A stretch of 64,000 bases of DNA from Zestosphaera sp. (GCA_038843015.1 JAWBSH010000002.1:92310-156309); one strand, 5' to 3'; positions 34,144 to 43,187 are shown, numbered from the stretch's first letter. Notes: a model not told the origin generated them from the letters alone. Numbers and translations: made by a program.

Positions 34144-35070
34144 TTAGACACCTAAAACTTCTTTAAGCAGTGCTGCTCTAACGTACATGCCGTTCTGAGC
34201 TTGCTCAAAGTACTTAGCTTGCGGTAACGTATCAACATCTGTCGTTATCTCCCACACCCTAGGTAGAGGATGCATTATTATTGGGATCTTCTTATGTTTT
34301 TCTAGTAAGCTCCTCGTAATTACGTAAGAGCCCTTAAGTCTCTCATACTCTTGCGGATCTTCAAATCTCTCCTTCTGTAACCTAGTGACGTATAGCACGT
34401 CAAGCTTCTCAATAACTTCCTCAACATTCTCAACTAAGTAGTAGTTGAGCTTCCCTTCAATCTTCTTAAGTATTTCTTCCCTAACCTGAAGTTGCTTAGG
34501 TGCTATGTAGTAAATCGTTATGTCATTGAATCTTGTGAGCATGTATGAGAGTGAGGGTATTGTTCTGCCGTACTTCAAGTCTCCCATTATTCCTACAGTA
34601 AGACCGTCTACCTTACCAAACTCTCTCCACATAGTGTAGACGTCTAGCAATGCTTGCGTCGGGTGCTCGTTCGTCCCGTCGCCGCCACTTATTATTGGTG
34701 CTTTAACAAAGTCTTTAACGCTGTGGGGGAAGAAGGGTCTGCTATGTCTTATAACTATAACGTCAGGTCCGTAACCATCTAGTATCCGCATAGTATCTTC
34801 TTCAGTTTCTCCCTTCTTAAGACTTGAGACTTCCTCTATGAAGTCGATCACTAACCCTCCTAACCTAGTCATGGCGAACTGAAAACTTATTTTAGTTCTT
34901 GTGCTAGGCTCAAAGAACGCTGTAATCATTACCTTACCCTTAGCGTAGTCTAAGGTGCCCTTGCTAATTATTTCTCTCTTAAGTTCCTCTGCAAGCTCGA
35001 AGAGCCTAATAAGATCGCTTCTCTCGAAGTCAAAAGCTGAAACTATGTCTCTTCCTTTTAGGGAACTCAT
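34144..35070 (-). CDS. pyrB: Aspartate carbamoyltransferase catalytic subunit
   Basis: Makes carbamoyl aspartate, the committed step of pyrimidine synthesis. 308 residues with the carbamoyl phosphate motif FFEPSTRTKISF near residue 53, HPTQALLDVYTM near residue 132, and the aspartate-binding MHPLPRVWEI near the C terminus. The regulatory subunit gene pyrI, normally next door in archaea, is not adjacent and not found in the window. ATG start at 35070. Confidence 0.96.
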   Translation of the reverse strand: MSSLKGRDIVSAFDFERSDLIRLFELAEELKREIISKGTLDYAKGKVMITAFFEPSTRTKISFQFAMTRLGGLVIDFIEEVSSLKKGETEEDTMRILDGYGPDVIVIRHSRPFFPHSVKDFVKAPIISGGDGTNEHPTQALLDVYTMWREFGKVDGLTVGIMGDLKYGRTIPSLSYMLTRFNDITIYYIAPKQLQVREEILKKIEGKLNYYLVENVEEVIEKLDVLYVTRLQKERFEDPQEYERLKGSYVITRSLLEKHKKIPIIMHPLPRVWEITTDVDTLPQAKYFEQAQNGMYVRAALLKEVLGV

Positions 35071-35136
35071 GACTTATCACATAATAGTATTCACACTTAA
35101 GATTAAAAATAAGTCTTAGTTTGGGGACATAGCTTT

Positions 35137-36450
35137 TCAGGGCGTGTAGAAGTACTTCACGTATGATATATAGTAGCCGGCAACTATGGCTGTCCCTATT
35201 ACTCCAGCAACGTTGGGTGCTAGCGCGTGGAAGAGCACGTAAGTAGACGGGTCTACCGACTGAGCTTCTCTCTGAGCTACTCTAGCAGATATTGGTACGG
35301 CAGAAACGCCCGCGCAACCTATGACAGGGTTTACTTTACCTTTAGTTACTATGTTGAGTAGCCACGCAAAAGCTATGCCGCCCACCGTAGACACTGCGAA
35401 GGCTACTAGACCAAGACCGAGGATCACGAACGCCTTACCTACGAACGCTAAGTATGCTTCAGCTGTCTGGACCTCCACGAATTGACCCAGGAAGTCGTAG
35501 GAGAGAGTTGACCCAACACCAATCATTGTTAATATGGTAGCCGTATCTAGGAGTGGGTCTGCTATAGTTTTGCCATATCTTGCGACAACTTCACTGATTC
35601 CCGACTCCTTCACAATATTACCTAAGGCTAATGCAGCTACTAGAGGCAGAGCTGCCGGCACTAAGAAAGCAATCACTAGAAGCACTATGAACCAGAAGAT
35701 TATTATCTCGCTTGAAGAAACTTCTCTAGGCTTAGGCATCTTCATGCCCCTAATCCTACGAGGTACGAGTGCCCTAACTATAGGTGGCTGTATTATAGGT
35801 ACTAAGGCTATGTAGCTGTAAACGGCTATAGTCAGAGGACCTATGATATTAGGAGCTATGTTTGTTGCTGTATATATGGTTGTTGGTCCGTCAGCACCTC
35901 CTACGACACCGATGGCCAGAGACTCTGGTAGTGTGAAGAAACCTGTAGTTAAGGCTATTAACGTCACGACGGTAATGCCTAACTGGGCTGCCGAACCTAT
36001 TAAAGCACCTACTGGGTAAGAAAGTAGTGGTCTAAAATCTGATATAGCTCCTATACCAACAAATATGAGTATAGGTCCTATCTCTGTCCTGACAATGAGG
36101 TGGTAGACCCACGCTAGAAGAGCTGTCGATTCAGGAACACAAACTCTAATGAGGGGGCCTGCGCTCGTTGAGATATTATATACTTGTACGAGTCCTGAAA
36201 CACTGCTTAAGCCACTACTTACGAACTCGCTAGTCGTGAAAGATTCACACACATACTTAGCTAGATGCAGAGCCGGAGCATTAGCTAAGACCATTCCAAT
36301 ACCTAAAGGAATCATTAGCAAGGGTTCTATCTTCTTAAGACCTAGAATAAGTAGAGCAAACCCCCACACCAGGAATAACAACCTAATGGAGAGCTCTACA
36401 GGATCTCCAAGTTGCAGTCCCGGCAAGATGAGCGAGAGGTCCACACTCAT
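35137..36450 (-). CDS. oadB: Sodium-pump decarboxylase beta subunit (OadB/GcdB/MmdB type)
   Basis: Membrane subunit that couples decarboxylation of a carboxybiotin to Na+ export. About 437 residues with roughly ten membrane segments and family signatures VGGADGPTTIYTATN and GCAGVSAVPISARVAQ. The frame opens at 36504, but ATG 36450 has a TATA-like stretch (plus 36482-36488) about 35 bases ahead and removes an atypical N-terminal extension. The alpha (carboxyltransferase), gamma and biotin-carrier partners are not in the window. Confidence 0.92.
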   Translation of the reverse strand: MSVDLSLILPGLQLGDPVELSIRLLFLVWGFALLILGLKKIEPLLMIPLGIGMVLANAPALHLAKYVCESFTTSEFVSSGLSSVSGLVQVYNISTSAGPLIRVCVPESTALLAWVYHLIVRTEIGPILIFVGIGAISDFRPLLSYPVGALIGSAAQLGITVVTLIALTTGFFTLPESLAIGVVGGADGPTTIYTATNIAPNIIGPLTIAVYSYIALVPIIQPPIVRALVPRRIRGMKMPKPREVSSSEIIIFWFIVLLVIAFLVPAALPLVAALALGNIVKESGISEVVARYGKTIADPLLDTATILTMIGVGSTLSYDFLGQFVEVQTAEAYLAFVGKAFVILGLGLVAFAVSTVGGIAFAWLLNIVTKGKVNPVIGCAGVSAVPISARVAQREAQSVDPSTYVLFHALAPNVAGVIGTAIVAGYYISYVKYFYTP

Positions 36451-36504
36451 ATAGCTCACTAAATAGAAGTTAATCGTCAAGTATAAAAATACGTTAATTC
36501 CCAC

Positions 36505-36742
36505 AAGAAGTAAGGATTGCTAGTTAGGTGTTCGGAGCGCCAATCATCAGTGCCTACACCATCAGTCTCCACCCGTTCAGGGTAATCCCAATCCATAGCT
36601 CCTCACTAGGTTCACAGCTGTGATGAAGCCCCCATATCTCGGTGTACTCGTGGCGAATGCATGGATACCAAACCTTATAAACCTTCACGAAACCAGAAAC
36701 AGTTGCGTTAGGCTCTCTTCGTGATTGAGGAGGTCTCGCTAT
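36505..36742. other. Intergenic region holding the oadB promoter and repeat element copy 2
   Basis: From the oadB side the first part carries its TATA region; bases 36560-36714 are the second copy of the repeat found at 25411-25620, in inverted orientation. No gene is supported. Confidence 0.6.
36560..36714 (-). repeat. Dispersed repeat element, copy 2 (shorter)
   Basis: Reads on the minus strand from GCCTA-ACGCAACTG (about 36714) through a GGTTTATAAGG stretch to the 21-base core identical to copy 1 (36565-36585). It is about 55 bases shorter than copy 1, the difference lying in the middle. In frame before the core the translation is WGLHHSCEPSEELWIGIT, clearly related to copy 1, but without its stop codon at the same place. 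Confidence 0.6.
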
Positions 36743-37939
36743 TCAGGAACCAGTCTTAATAATAGCTCTCGAAGAAACTAGTGTTGTTGTTAATATGGAG
36801 ACTAGAGTTGTTGGCAAGCCTCCTAAGGTTATTAAATAACCGGACATTAAAGCACCCACCATGTTCGAAAACTCAGATACTATTGAGTATGTTGACGGGT
36901 TACTAGCTAGTGATGCCTCTATATAAAGAGAATATAACTTAGTATCTAAAGCTATATTGAATAAGTAAGTTAATGTTAATGCAACTATTAATTCATAGCT
37001 ACGTGTTAAGAGAGAACTTACTAATAGAGTCATTATTAAAAGTCTGAATGCCAGTACTATCATTGCTAGTTTCTTGCCCAAGTATTTAGGAAAGAAACTC
37101 AAAGAGATAGAAGCTACTATCTTCGCGAGGCCGTAGATAGCTAGCACAGAATCGCTACTCAATCCTAAGACTCTAAGGAATATGAACGCTAGAGGAGTAA
37201 AAAAGAAAGAGTTGCTCAATCTAAAACCGGCAACAGACGCTAGCACGTCACCAATAGTTAGAGTGTGTCTAGTTTCTAGCATGCGTGAGAGCATTCTCGC
37301 TTTAGAAGGCGTGTAAAGCGGTTCATAACCTATAGACGAGAGAATACTGACTGTTGAAAGCGATGAATTAATGTTCTTCTCTGCTCTAAAGAGGTCTCTA
37401 GAAAAAGATAACTTGCTAGACGGCATGAATAAGAGCAGAAAGATGCTCGTTGTGAGGAACGCGGCTGAAAGAAGAGTCACTGAGTTAACCAATGAAGCTA
37501 GCGAGAAGAAGGAAGTGACATAAAGAAAAACTCCCTCGAAAAACATAGAAAATTGGAAGAACACCCTGTTAGTACTATCCCACTCCTCACTTTCTAAGCT
37601 ATTAAGTATTGTTATTGAGATACTATTCCTAATTAAAGCCACACTAAGTGAGTGGAGTACTTGAGATATAAGAAGATAATAGAAATCCCCGAGCGTGAAT
37701 AAGAAATAGAATAACAGTAACGTAGTTAATACCGAGGTAACTACTAGAGGTCTAGAACCCTTATTCTCAGCTATTCTTGAAGCAAGTCTTGAGGCTACTA
37801 CGTATACAAAAATCCACAAACTACTAAGAAGTCCTAAAGTCACGGCGTTAACTTTATAATAATTAATTGCTATTAAATCAATAACTATATCGCTAAGCCC
37901 TAAAAACGCGACATATACGGATGAAAGCAACAGCCACAC
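36743..37939 (-). CDS. Major facilitator superfamily transporter
   Basis: 398 residues with about 11-12 hydrophobic segments and the MFS loop-2-like basic stretch (SRLASRIAENKGSRPLVVTS near residue 55). A long central cytoplasmic loop (around residues 170-220) separates the halves. No substrate motif recognised. GTG start at 37939. It stands alone on this strand, following the repeat element downstream. Confidence 0.75.
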   Translation of the reverse strand: MWLLLSSVYVAFLGLSDIVIDLIAINYYKVNAVTLGLLSSLWIFVYVVASRLASRIAENKGSRPLVVTSVLTTLLLFYFLFTLGDFYYLLISQVLHSLSVALIRNSISITILNSLESEEWDSTNRVFFQFSMFFEGVFLYVTSFFSLASLVNSVTLLSAAFLTTSIFLLLFMPSSKLSFSRDLFRAEKNINSSLSTVSILSSIGYEPLYTPSKARMLSRMLETRHTLTIGDVLASVAGFRLSNSFFFTPLAFIFLRVLGLSSDSVLAIYGLAKIVASISLSFFPKYLGKKLAMIVLAFRLLIMTLLVSSLLTRSYELIVALTLTYLFNIALDTKLYSLYIEASLASNPSTYSIVSEFSNMVGALMSGYLITLGGLPTTLVSILTTTLVSSRAIIKTGS

Positions 37940-38027
37940 TAGTTATGACTCCCCTTAATAGATCTGAGGAGTCATAACCGTTTTAAAGAGTTTTCCTATT
38001 ATTTAAGTCTCTGTGTGGGTGCGGGTA

Positions 38028-38291
38028 TTAGCCACCCTCATATAGTGGCGGCATTAGGGTAACTTTATCATTATTTTTTAGAGTCTTGCTTAATGTAGCT
38101 TCCTCATCATTCACGAAGATCTGTATCAGGGGTACGAAATTCACGAGCTTCTTGAGAGAGGGTCTCGTAGAGCTTAGGAACTTAATCAGGTCTTCTACGG
38201 TAGTATTATCTGAAGGCACTTCAACAACTTCTGTGTGAAGACCTATTACTTCAGCCAAAAAGCCTATGTAAGTCACTCTCACTTTAACCAT
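38028..38291 (-). CDS. MoaD/ThiS-like ubiquitin-fold small modifier
   Basis: 87 residues from ATG 38291 (the frame opens at 38324, but AGGAGGAGC four bases before 38291 decides the start). It has the beta-grasp pattern VRVTYIGFLAEVIGLHTEVVEV, FVNDEEATL..TLKNNDKVTLMPP, and ends in the required Gly-Gly (YEGG) at the extreme C terminus. Such proteins carry sulfur for molybdopterin synthesis or are conjugated to proteins (SAMP). Two molybdenum enzymes in this window make a MoaD role plausible; no MoaE or E1 gene is adjacent. Confidence 0.85.
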   Translation of the reverse strand: MVKVRVTYIGFLAEVIGLHTEVVEVPSDNTTVEDLIKFLSSTRPSLKKLVNFVPLIQIFVNDEEATLSKTLKNNDKVTLMPPLYEGG

Positions 38292-38371
38292 TAAAGCTCC
38301 TCCTACTCCTAATATGCTTAACACGCTTAAATCCTCCTCTACTGAGGCTCAAGCAAATTAAGGAGCTTACG

Positions 38372-38425
38372 TGCTCAGTGCTCGAGTCCCCAATCATCTT
38401 TCAGCGGAGTTCAACTCATCATAGC
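38372..38425 (-). ncRNA. C/D box small RNA (2'-O-methylation guide)
   Basis: Reading the minus strand from about 38425: box C ATGATGA (38422-38416), an 11-nt guide (38415-38405), box D' CTGA (38404-38401), 3-nt spacer, box C' ATGATTG (38397-38391), a 12-nt guide (38390-38379), and box D CTGA (38378-38375). TGC before box C pairs with GCA after box D, giving the terminal stem of a kink-turn. Spacing is canonical for archaeal sRNAs that guide ribose methylation of rRNA or tRNA with fibrillarin, Nop5 and L7Ae. Targets were not determined. It sits in the 154-bp gap upstream of the small modifier gene. Confidence 0.75.
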
Positions 38426-38478
38426 ATATAGTTATTTCTTTGAAAACTAATATTTCTGTTAAATCAACCTACGCGGAA

Positions 38479-39807
38479 TTACGTGCCAGCTATTTTAACC
38501 TTACTAAACTTCAGTGAGGGTGCTGAGACCCCATACTCTATTCTCAGATCTCTTCCTACAGCTTCTATGTGGTGTTTAAGTAGCTCGTAAACGTTTGCGG
38601 TGATTACCGCACCCTTAATAGGCTTGACTAGCTTTCCTTCACGGACTAGATAAGCGTGTGTTATAGTAGCGTTTAAGTGTCCGCTCACTGGATTAGAGAG
38701 CCACTCACCTATAGTATCCATTACCAGCACTCCCTCTCTCGTCTCACTGATTAACTCGTCTAATCGTGCCTCACCAGGCATTAAGCGCAGGTGGTGTGGT
38801 TGCGGTACTGGAGCTGTTGAGAAGGTTCTTGAAGCGTTACCTGTAGATTCCTTGCCTTCTTTTAAGGCTGTGTAAGTATCGTAGAGATACGTTTTGAGAA
38901 CGCCTTTCTCGAAGAGAATAGTGTTTCTTGTTGGATGACCTTCGTCATCAAAGGGTTTAGAACCTAATACTTCAGGTGAGGCTCCTAAGTCCACTATGCT
39001 TACGTGCTCAGAGACTAGCTCTTCTCCTAGCTTTCCAATAAGTGGGGACCTGCCCTGCTGGACATTTAAAGCCGAGATTGCAGGAGCAATCATGACAGGC
39101 ACTATAGAGCTCACTACACGATTAAACAGGATTAGTTCGTAGGTGCCGCTAGGAAGTTCTTGCGCGTAAATAAATTCCCTAGCTCTACTTCCTGCTTCAA
39201 AACCAACTTCTTTAGCTCTTAACTTCTTATAGCTTCTCTGGATGTCGTGCTCACTATATGTTCCTGTCTTACCCCCTTCATCAACTCTAGCGTAAATATA
39301 AAGACTTGATATCGTCTCAGATCTAGTTAGGGGACCTCCATAGCAGTTCATGTAGGTAACCTCAATAGACCTAGCTGACACAGCACCCCTAACAGGTCTC
39401 GCACCTCCGTACCCCTCTTTAACCGATTCAAGAAGTTCTGTAGCTACCTGCTTTAGATCCTCGGGTGTCGCATATGCAGTATCTTTATCAAATAAGTCAT
39501 CTACATGAGTCTGCGAAACCTTCTTATTCATGCTAATCCAGTTAGGGTCGGGAGAACTAACTTTGGCGATGGATATAGCTGAATTTAAAGATTTTTCGAT
39601 ACTCTCGCTACTTAGGTCTTGAGTGCCCACGATAGCAACGGATTTGTTGACAACCACTCTCATACCTAATGAAGAGAGCTTGATGAACTTAGAAGTTTCA
39701 ATCACGTCTGATAAAGTGAGTGAGGTCTCAGATATTCTCGCTAGATATACCTCTACTTCAGAAACTCCTAAGTCTACAGCCTTCCTAATGATTTTTTCTA
39801 GGTCCAT
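38479..39807 (-). CDS. TldE/PmbA-family protein, pair 1
   Basis: 442 residues, the non-metal-binding partner of TldD; together they form a heterodimeric metalloprotease that in bacteria processes peptides. Family features: N-terminal EVYLARISETSLTL, RSPLIGKLGEELVSEHV, PFDDEGHPTRNTILFEKGVLKTYLYDTYTALK and the C-terminal DTIGEWLSNPVSGHLNATITHAYLVREGKL. No HExxxH is present, as expected for TldE. Two bases downstream of the TldD gene. Confidence 0.92.
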   Translation of the reverse strand: MDLEKIIRKAVDLGVSEVEVYLARISETSLTLSDVIETSKFIKLSSLGMRVVVNKSVAIVGTQDLSSESIEKSLNSAISIAKVSSPDPNWISMNKKVSQTHVDDLFDKDTAYATPEDLKQVATELLESVKEGYGGARPVRGAVSARSIEVTYMNCYGGPLTRSETISSLYIYARVDEGGKTGTYSEHDIQRSYKKLRAKEVGFEAGSRAREFIYAQELPSGTYELILFNRVVSSIVPVMIAPAISALNVQQGRSPLIGKLGEELVSEHVSIVDLGASPEVLGSKPFDDEGHPTRNTILFEKGVLKTYLYDTYTALKEGKESTGNASRTFSTAPVPQPHHLRLMPGEARLDELISETREGVLVMDTIGEWLSNPVSGHLNATITHAYLVREGKLVKPIKGAVITANVYELLKHHIEAVGRDLRIEYGVSAPSLKFSKVKIAGT

Positions 39808-39809
39808 AA

Positions 39810-41198
39810 TTAACCACCACCCACTACTAGCTCTTTAATAAGTATGTGCGGACCTCCGTCACCTACTCTCACCATTTGAGAGTCTTTGCCACACCCTCCG
39901 AAAACTGACGTAGTTATTCTCAGGTCTCTGCCCACTGCTTCCACACCTCTTAACGTATCAAGTATAGAACCGGAGACCACAACTCCTCTTACAAGTCCTC
40001 CTAACTCGCCATTTTTTATAACTCTTGAAGGACCTGCTGAGAAGGTGAAGGTGCCTGCACCCGTATCTACCTGACCCCCGTTACTTCCTCTACCAACTAG
40101 GTATAAGCCTTCCTTAACTTCTCTAATCATCTCTTCAAGACTCCATTCACCCGGCGTCATGAAAAAGTTCGTTTGTCTTACGATAGGCATGTGTGTGAAG
40201 TCTTGGGCTCTCCCATTACCTGACACTGGTAGATTAAGTCGTGCCGCACTCTCTCTATTAGTTAGGAAAGACTTGAGCAACCCCTTCTCAACTACTACAG
40301 TTCTCTTCTTAAGGTTGCCTTCATCGTCAAACGGAACGTAATAACCTCCTTTAACGACTCCTTCATCAACTATCGTAACCAATGGTGAAGCTACTTCCTC
40401 GCCAAGTCTGTTCTTGAGTATTGAAGTACCTGAAGCTACTAGATCACCCTCTGTTGCGTGTCCGAAAGCTTCATGAAGTATTAGCCCAACCATTTCCGGA
40501 TCAGCAATAACTCGCGTTCTCCCAGCAGGAGGCAGCGGAGCTTTAACCGCTTCTTTGGCGAGTTTACTAACTTCCTGCGCAAATTCCTCCCAATCTCTTC
40601 TCTCAATGAATTCCCAACCCGAGACTGAAGACTCCTGATTATAAACTCTCTCCATAGAGCCTGACTCAACAGCAACACTTAGGTGCGCTACTCCAGTCAG
40701 GTAAGACTCATACTCGAGTTCTACTCCATCAGAGCTCACTACGTATCTCCAGTCACGCTGAATACCGAGCCTACTTACAGAAGATTTTATTCCCTCAATG
40801 CTTAGTCCCGCCTTATTAGTTCTAATCAGAAACTCTGCTTTAACCTCATCTGGGACTTCTTCTGGTCTGATTTCCCAAGAAGACGTGTATTTACCCCTAC
40901 TAGACTCTCTCTCACCTAGAACTCCAACTTTTCTAGAAACACGGGCGGCTGCAATAGCTCTAGAAACAGTTTCTCTAATACTATCTTCATCTAACTCATT
41001 AGAAGAAGAAAAACCGAAACTACCGTTGTAGAGGACTCTAATACCTAGTCCTGCTCTATAAGTCCTTGAAAACTCTCTTAAGACACCATTATCAACAGTA
41101 ATTAACTCGTACAAGATTAACTGTGTTCTAACTTCAGCATAAGAAACTCCTGAAACCTCAGCTATTCTTAAGGCTCTCAGAGCTACATCCTTTAACAC
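39810..41198 (-). CDS. tldD: TldD-family metalloprotease, pair 1
   Basis: 462 residues with the zinc site LILHEAFGHATEGD (HExxxH near residue 238) and the distal cysteine region VFGGCGKDSQMVRVGDGGP near the C terminus. TldD supplies the active site and TldE at 38479-39807 the other half. A second complete pair lies at 55738-58481. GTG start at 41198. Confidence 0.94.
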   Translation of the reverse strand: MLKDVALRALRIAEVSGVSYAEVRTQLILYELITVDNGVLREFSRTYRAGLGIRVLYNGSFGFSSSNELDEDSIRETVSRAIAAARVSRKVGVLGERESSRGKYTSSWEIRPEEVPDEVKAEFLIRTNKAGLSIEGIKSSVSRLGIQRDWRYVVSSDGVELEYESYLTGVAHLSVAVESGSMERVYNQESSVSGWEFIERRDWEEFAQEVSKLAKEAVKAPLPPAGRTRVIADPEMVGLILHEAFGHATEGDLVASGTSILKNRLGEEVASPLVTIVDEGVVKGGYYVPFDDEGNLKKRTVVVEKGLLKSFLTNRESAARLNLPVSGNGRAQDFTHMPIVRQTNFFMTPGEWSLEEMIREVKEGLYLVGRGSNGGQVDTGAGTFTFSAGPSRVIKNGELGGLVRGVVVSGSILDTLRGVEAVGRDLRITTSVFGGCGKDSQMVRVGDGGPHILIKELVVGGG

Positions 41199-41255
41199 TA
41201 ACTACACCATAAAAATTTTCATCCGACGTAAATAAATTCGTCACTCGCTCGGGAA

Positions 41256-41711
41256 TCATATAGAGAAACCATACTTGTTAACGTACACGTAATACGCCGC
41301 GACACCCAAAATAAGAAATAATGTGTTGATTATGTTACTACTAGACCTGAATAGTCTGAGAGCCACTGGCGTCTTGACGAGAGGATATAAAGGCCTGAAA
41401 GGCATTTTAGTTAGTAAATCGCCTAGCAGGTGTGTTATGAAAGCAATTAAAAACGAGAAAGTTACTACCTCGAAGCTAAAACCTAAGTAGCTTGCTATGT
41501 AGCCAGCCGTCAGGGAAATAATTAAGCCGAAGAAGATATTGTGAGTTATTTTTCTATGTGGTAGCTCAAGTCTCAAGTCTATGTCTGGCAAAGAAGAAAG
41601 AACTGAGGAAGCAATCAAGATCCTGTTAATCTCTACTCCCGATAAATTTATCAAGTAGAAAAGAGTTGACGTAACGAGGAGGTTAAAACCCAGGTGTCCT
41701 CTCCAATCCAA
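41256..41711 (-). CDS. YdjM/DUF457-type membrane-bound metal-dependent hydrolase
   Basis: 151 residues with about four membrane segments and the pattern of this family: HLGFNLLVTSTLF, SSLPDIDLRLELPHRKITHNIFFG (Asp and His ligands), and LIAFITHLLGDLLTKMPFRPLYP. Bacterial YdjM-type proteins are implicated in lipid or cell-envelope functions, but the substrate is unknown. It follows the NifX-like gene on the same strand with an 18-base gap. Confidence 0.8.
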   Translation of the reverse strand: MDWRGHLGFNLLVTSTLFYLINLSGVEINRILIASSVLSSLPDIDLRLELPHRKITHNIFFGLIISLTAGYIASYLGFSFEVVTFSFLIAFITHLLGDLLTKMPFRPLYPLVKTPVALRLFRSSSNIINTLFLILGVAAYYVYVNKYGFSI

Positions 41712-41729
41712 TATCTATACCTCGTCTAC

Positions 41730-42068
41730 TCAGTATTTGATGGAGGGAGGAGCTAGCTCACCTCTCAAATATTTTTCGAGTCCTTCCTTAACAGTGCCCT
41801 TAAACCCTTGAATAACCTCAACACCAAGAACTAGCAGATAAGCTCTGCTAAAGTCATCAATTAAGTCACAAATTACTACATTCCCCTTCTTTCTCCTCAC
41901 TATTGACGCAGGAGACTCATAATCTTTCACATCAACGTAGCTCAACTCGTTAACGCTCCCATCATCGGACACTTCAGCAAGAACTAGATAACGTGTGTCT
42001 TTGAAGCTTTCATTAATTAGTGATTGAAGGCCCTCATACTTGCTAACAGGAAATACTATCCTTAGCAG
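41730..42068 (-). CDS. NifX/NifB-like (dinitrogenase Fe-Mo cofactor domain) protein with no standard start codon
   Basis: The first ATG/GTG/TTG in frame is GTG 41972 (80 residues), but protein-like sequence continues upstream: RIVFPVSKYEGLQSLINESF and TRYLVLAEVSDDGS correspond to the N-terminal half of the NifX-type fold, which opens with an R-I-(A/V)-F-P strand. The frame stays open to a TAA at 42087-42089 without any standard start; CTG 42068 or ATA 42059 would be needed. A TATA-like TTAATATT (42083-42090, minus strand) lies just upstream. So the gene either uses a rare start, has lost its start, or carries a frameshift. Such small proteins bind metal clusters or are of unknown use outside nitrogen fixers. 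Confidence 0.6.
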   Translation of the reverse strand: MLRIVFPVSKYEGLQSLINESFKDTRYLVLAEVSDDGSVNELSYVDVKDYESPASIVRRKKGNVVICDLIDDFSRAYLLVLGVEVIQGFKGTVKEGLEKYLRGELAPPSIKY

Positions 42069-42170
42069 TCTTCTAACACCTAAATATTAAGTATGAAGTA
42101 ACAAATTTAATTTAAACTATTACGTACTAGTGTTTTTAATTTCTCACTCCCTAGATGCTTAGGGATACAA

Positions 42171-42944
42171 GTGAAGATACTAGTGTCAAACGACGACGGA
42201 TACTTAAGTCCTGGACTTTACTTACTTGCAGGGTCTGTTGAAGACTTGGGTGAGGTAGTTATAGCTTCTACAGAATTTCCTAGGTCGGCTACCGGCCGAG
42301 AAATAACTTTCAATAGACCACTCCGCTTATCAAAGAAGAAGTGGCTTAACTGGCATGTTTACGTGAGCGACGGGACACCAATAGACTCACTACATTTAGT
42401 TATTGAAATACTTAAGTTCAAGCCTGACCTAGTTTTATCAGGTATTAACGTAGGCGATAATTTATCACTCCAACACATATTCTACAGTGGCACCGTAGCT
42501 ATAGCTATTGAAGCTGCGCTAATGGGCATACCGGCGATAGCATTCTCCTCAGACGTAGAAAGTTTCGAAGACTTTGAACAGGAATCTTTCAAGAGGGTAA
42601 GCACCACAATAGCTAGAAGAGTGGTGGAGTACGTCGCCAGAAGAGGGCTACCTAGCGGCGTAGACGTCCTCTCAATTAACATTCCAGTCAAGTTCAGGAA
42701 CTGCATTCACGTAGCAAGAGCCACTAAAATTAGGTGGGAGGCCTCGTACAAGAAGAGTATAGACCCTAGAGGCAGAGAGTACTACTGGTTGGCCGGTATA
42801 AGGAGCGTCGCAGAACCTGAAAGTGACGTGAGCTTATTTGAAGAGGGTTGCGCCACGATAACCCCCCTAAAAATAAACCTGAACGTAGATCAGGAAGCTC
42901 TAGAAAAGCTAGGTGAGCTCAAAAACTTATTCGAGATCTTATAA
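42171..42944 (+). CDS. surE: 5'/3'-nucleotidase SurE
   Basis: Dephosphorylates nucleoside monophosphates. 257 residues with the N-terminal metal site VSNDDGYLSPGL, TEFPRSATGREIT, SDGTPIDSLHL and the SGINVGDNL motif, all standard. GTG start at 42171. Ends before a 243-bp intergenic gap. Confidence 0.94.
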   Translation: MKILVSNDDGYLSPGLYLLAGSVEDLGEVVIASTEFPRSATGREITFNRPLRLSKKKWLNWHVYVSDGTPIDSLHLVIEILKFKPDLVLSGINVGDNLSLQHIFYSGTVAIAIEAALMGIPAIAFSSDVESFEDFEQESFKRVSTTIARRVVEYVARRGLPSGVDVLSINIPVKFRNCIHVARATKIRWEASYKKSIDPRGREYYWLAGIRSVAEPESDVSLFEEGCATITPLKINLNVDQEALEKLGELKNLFEIL

Positions 42945-43187
42945 CCAATGATAGTCGCTCTACGCAGGATCATGAGTACCTTTCGAGCCCGGTGACGTGA
43001 GGCGCGCATCCACGTCTTTCAAGACTCATCCTCGAGCAACTCTAAGGATAGTCCGTCATCGCAACCCGGAGTTAGCAAAACAACTAAACACATCAGAGCT
43101 ACGGAACCCCAGTAAGTGAGGTTTGGATACCTATACCTGTGATATCAAATATTTAGGTTATGCGCTATAGTATTAGGGGGTTAGTCT
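42945..43187. other. 243-bp intergenic region, GC-rich core, aldolase promoter
   Basis: No reading frame is convincing. The centre (about 42955-43080) is richer in G+C than the other gaps and contains GTGACGTGAGGCGCGC-type sequence, so a structured RNA is possible, but I found neither the C/D box pattern nor an obvious long stem. The end has TATA-like CAAATATTTAGG (about 43146-43157) and a GGGGG ribosome site before the aldolase ATG. Confidence 0.35.

Noticed and set aside
36610..36660. GTGATGA on the plus strand within repeat copy 2 as a C box
   Set aside because: No CTGA box follows within a guide-length distance.
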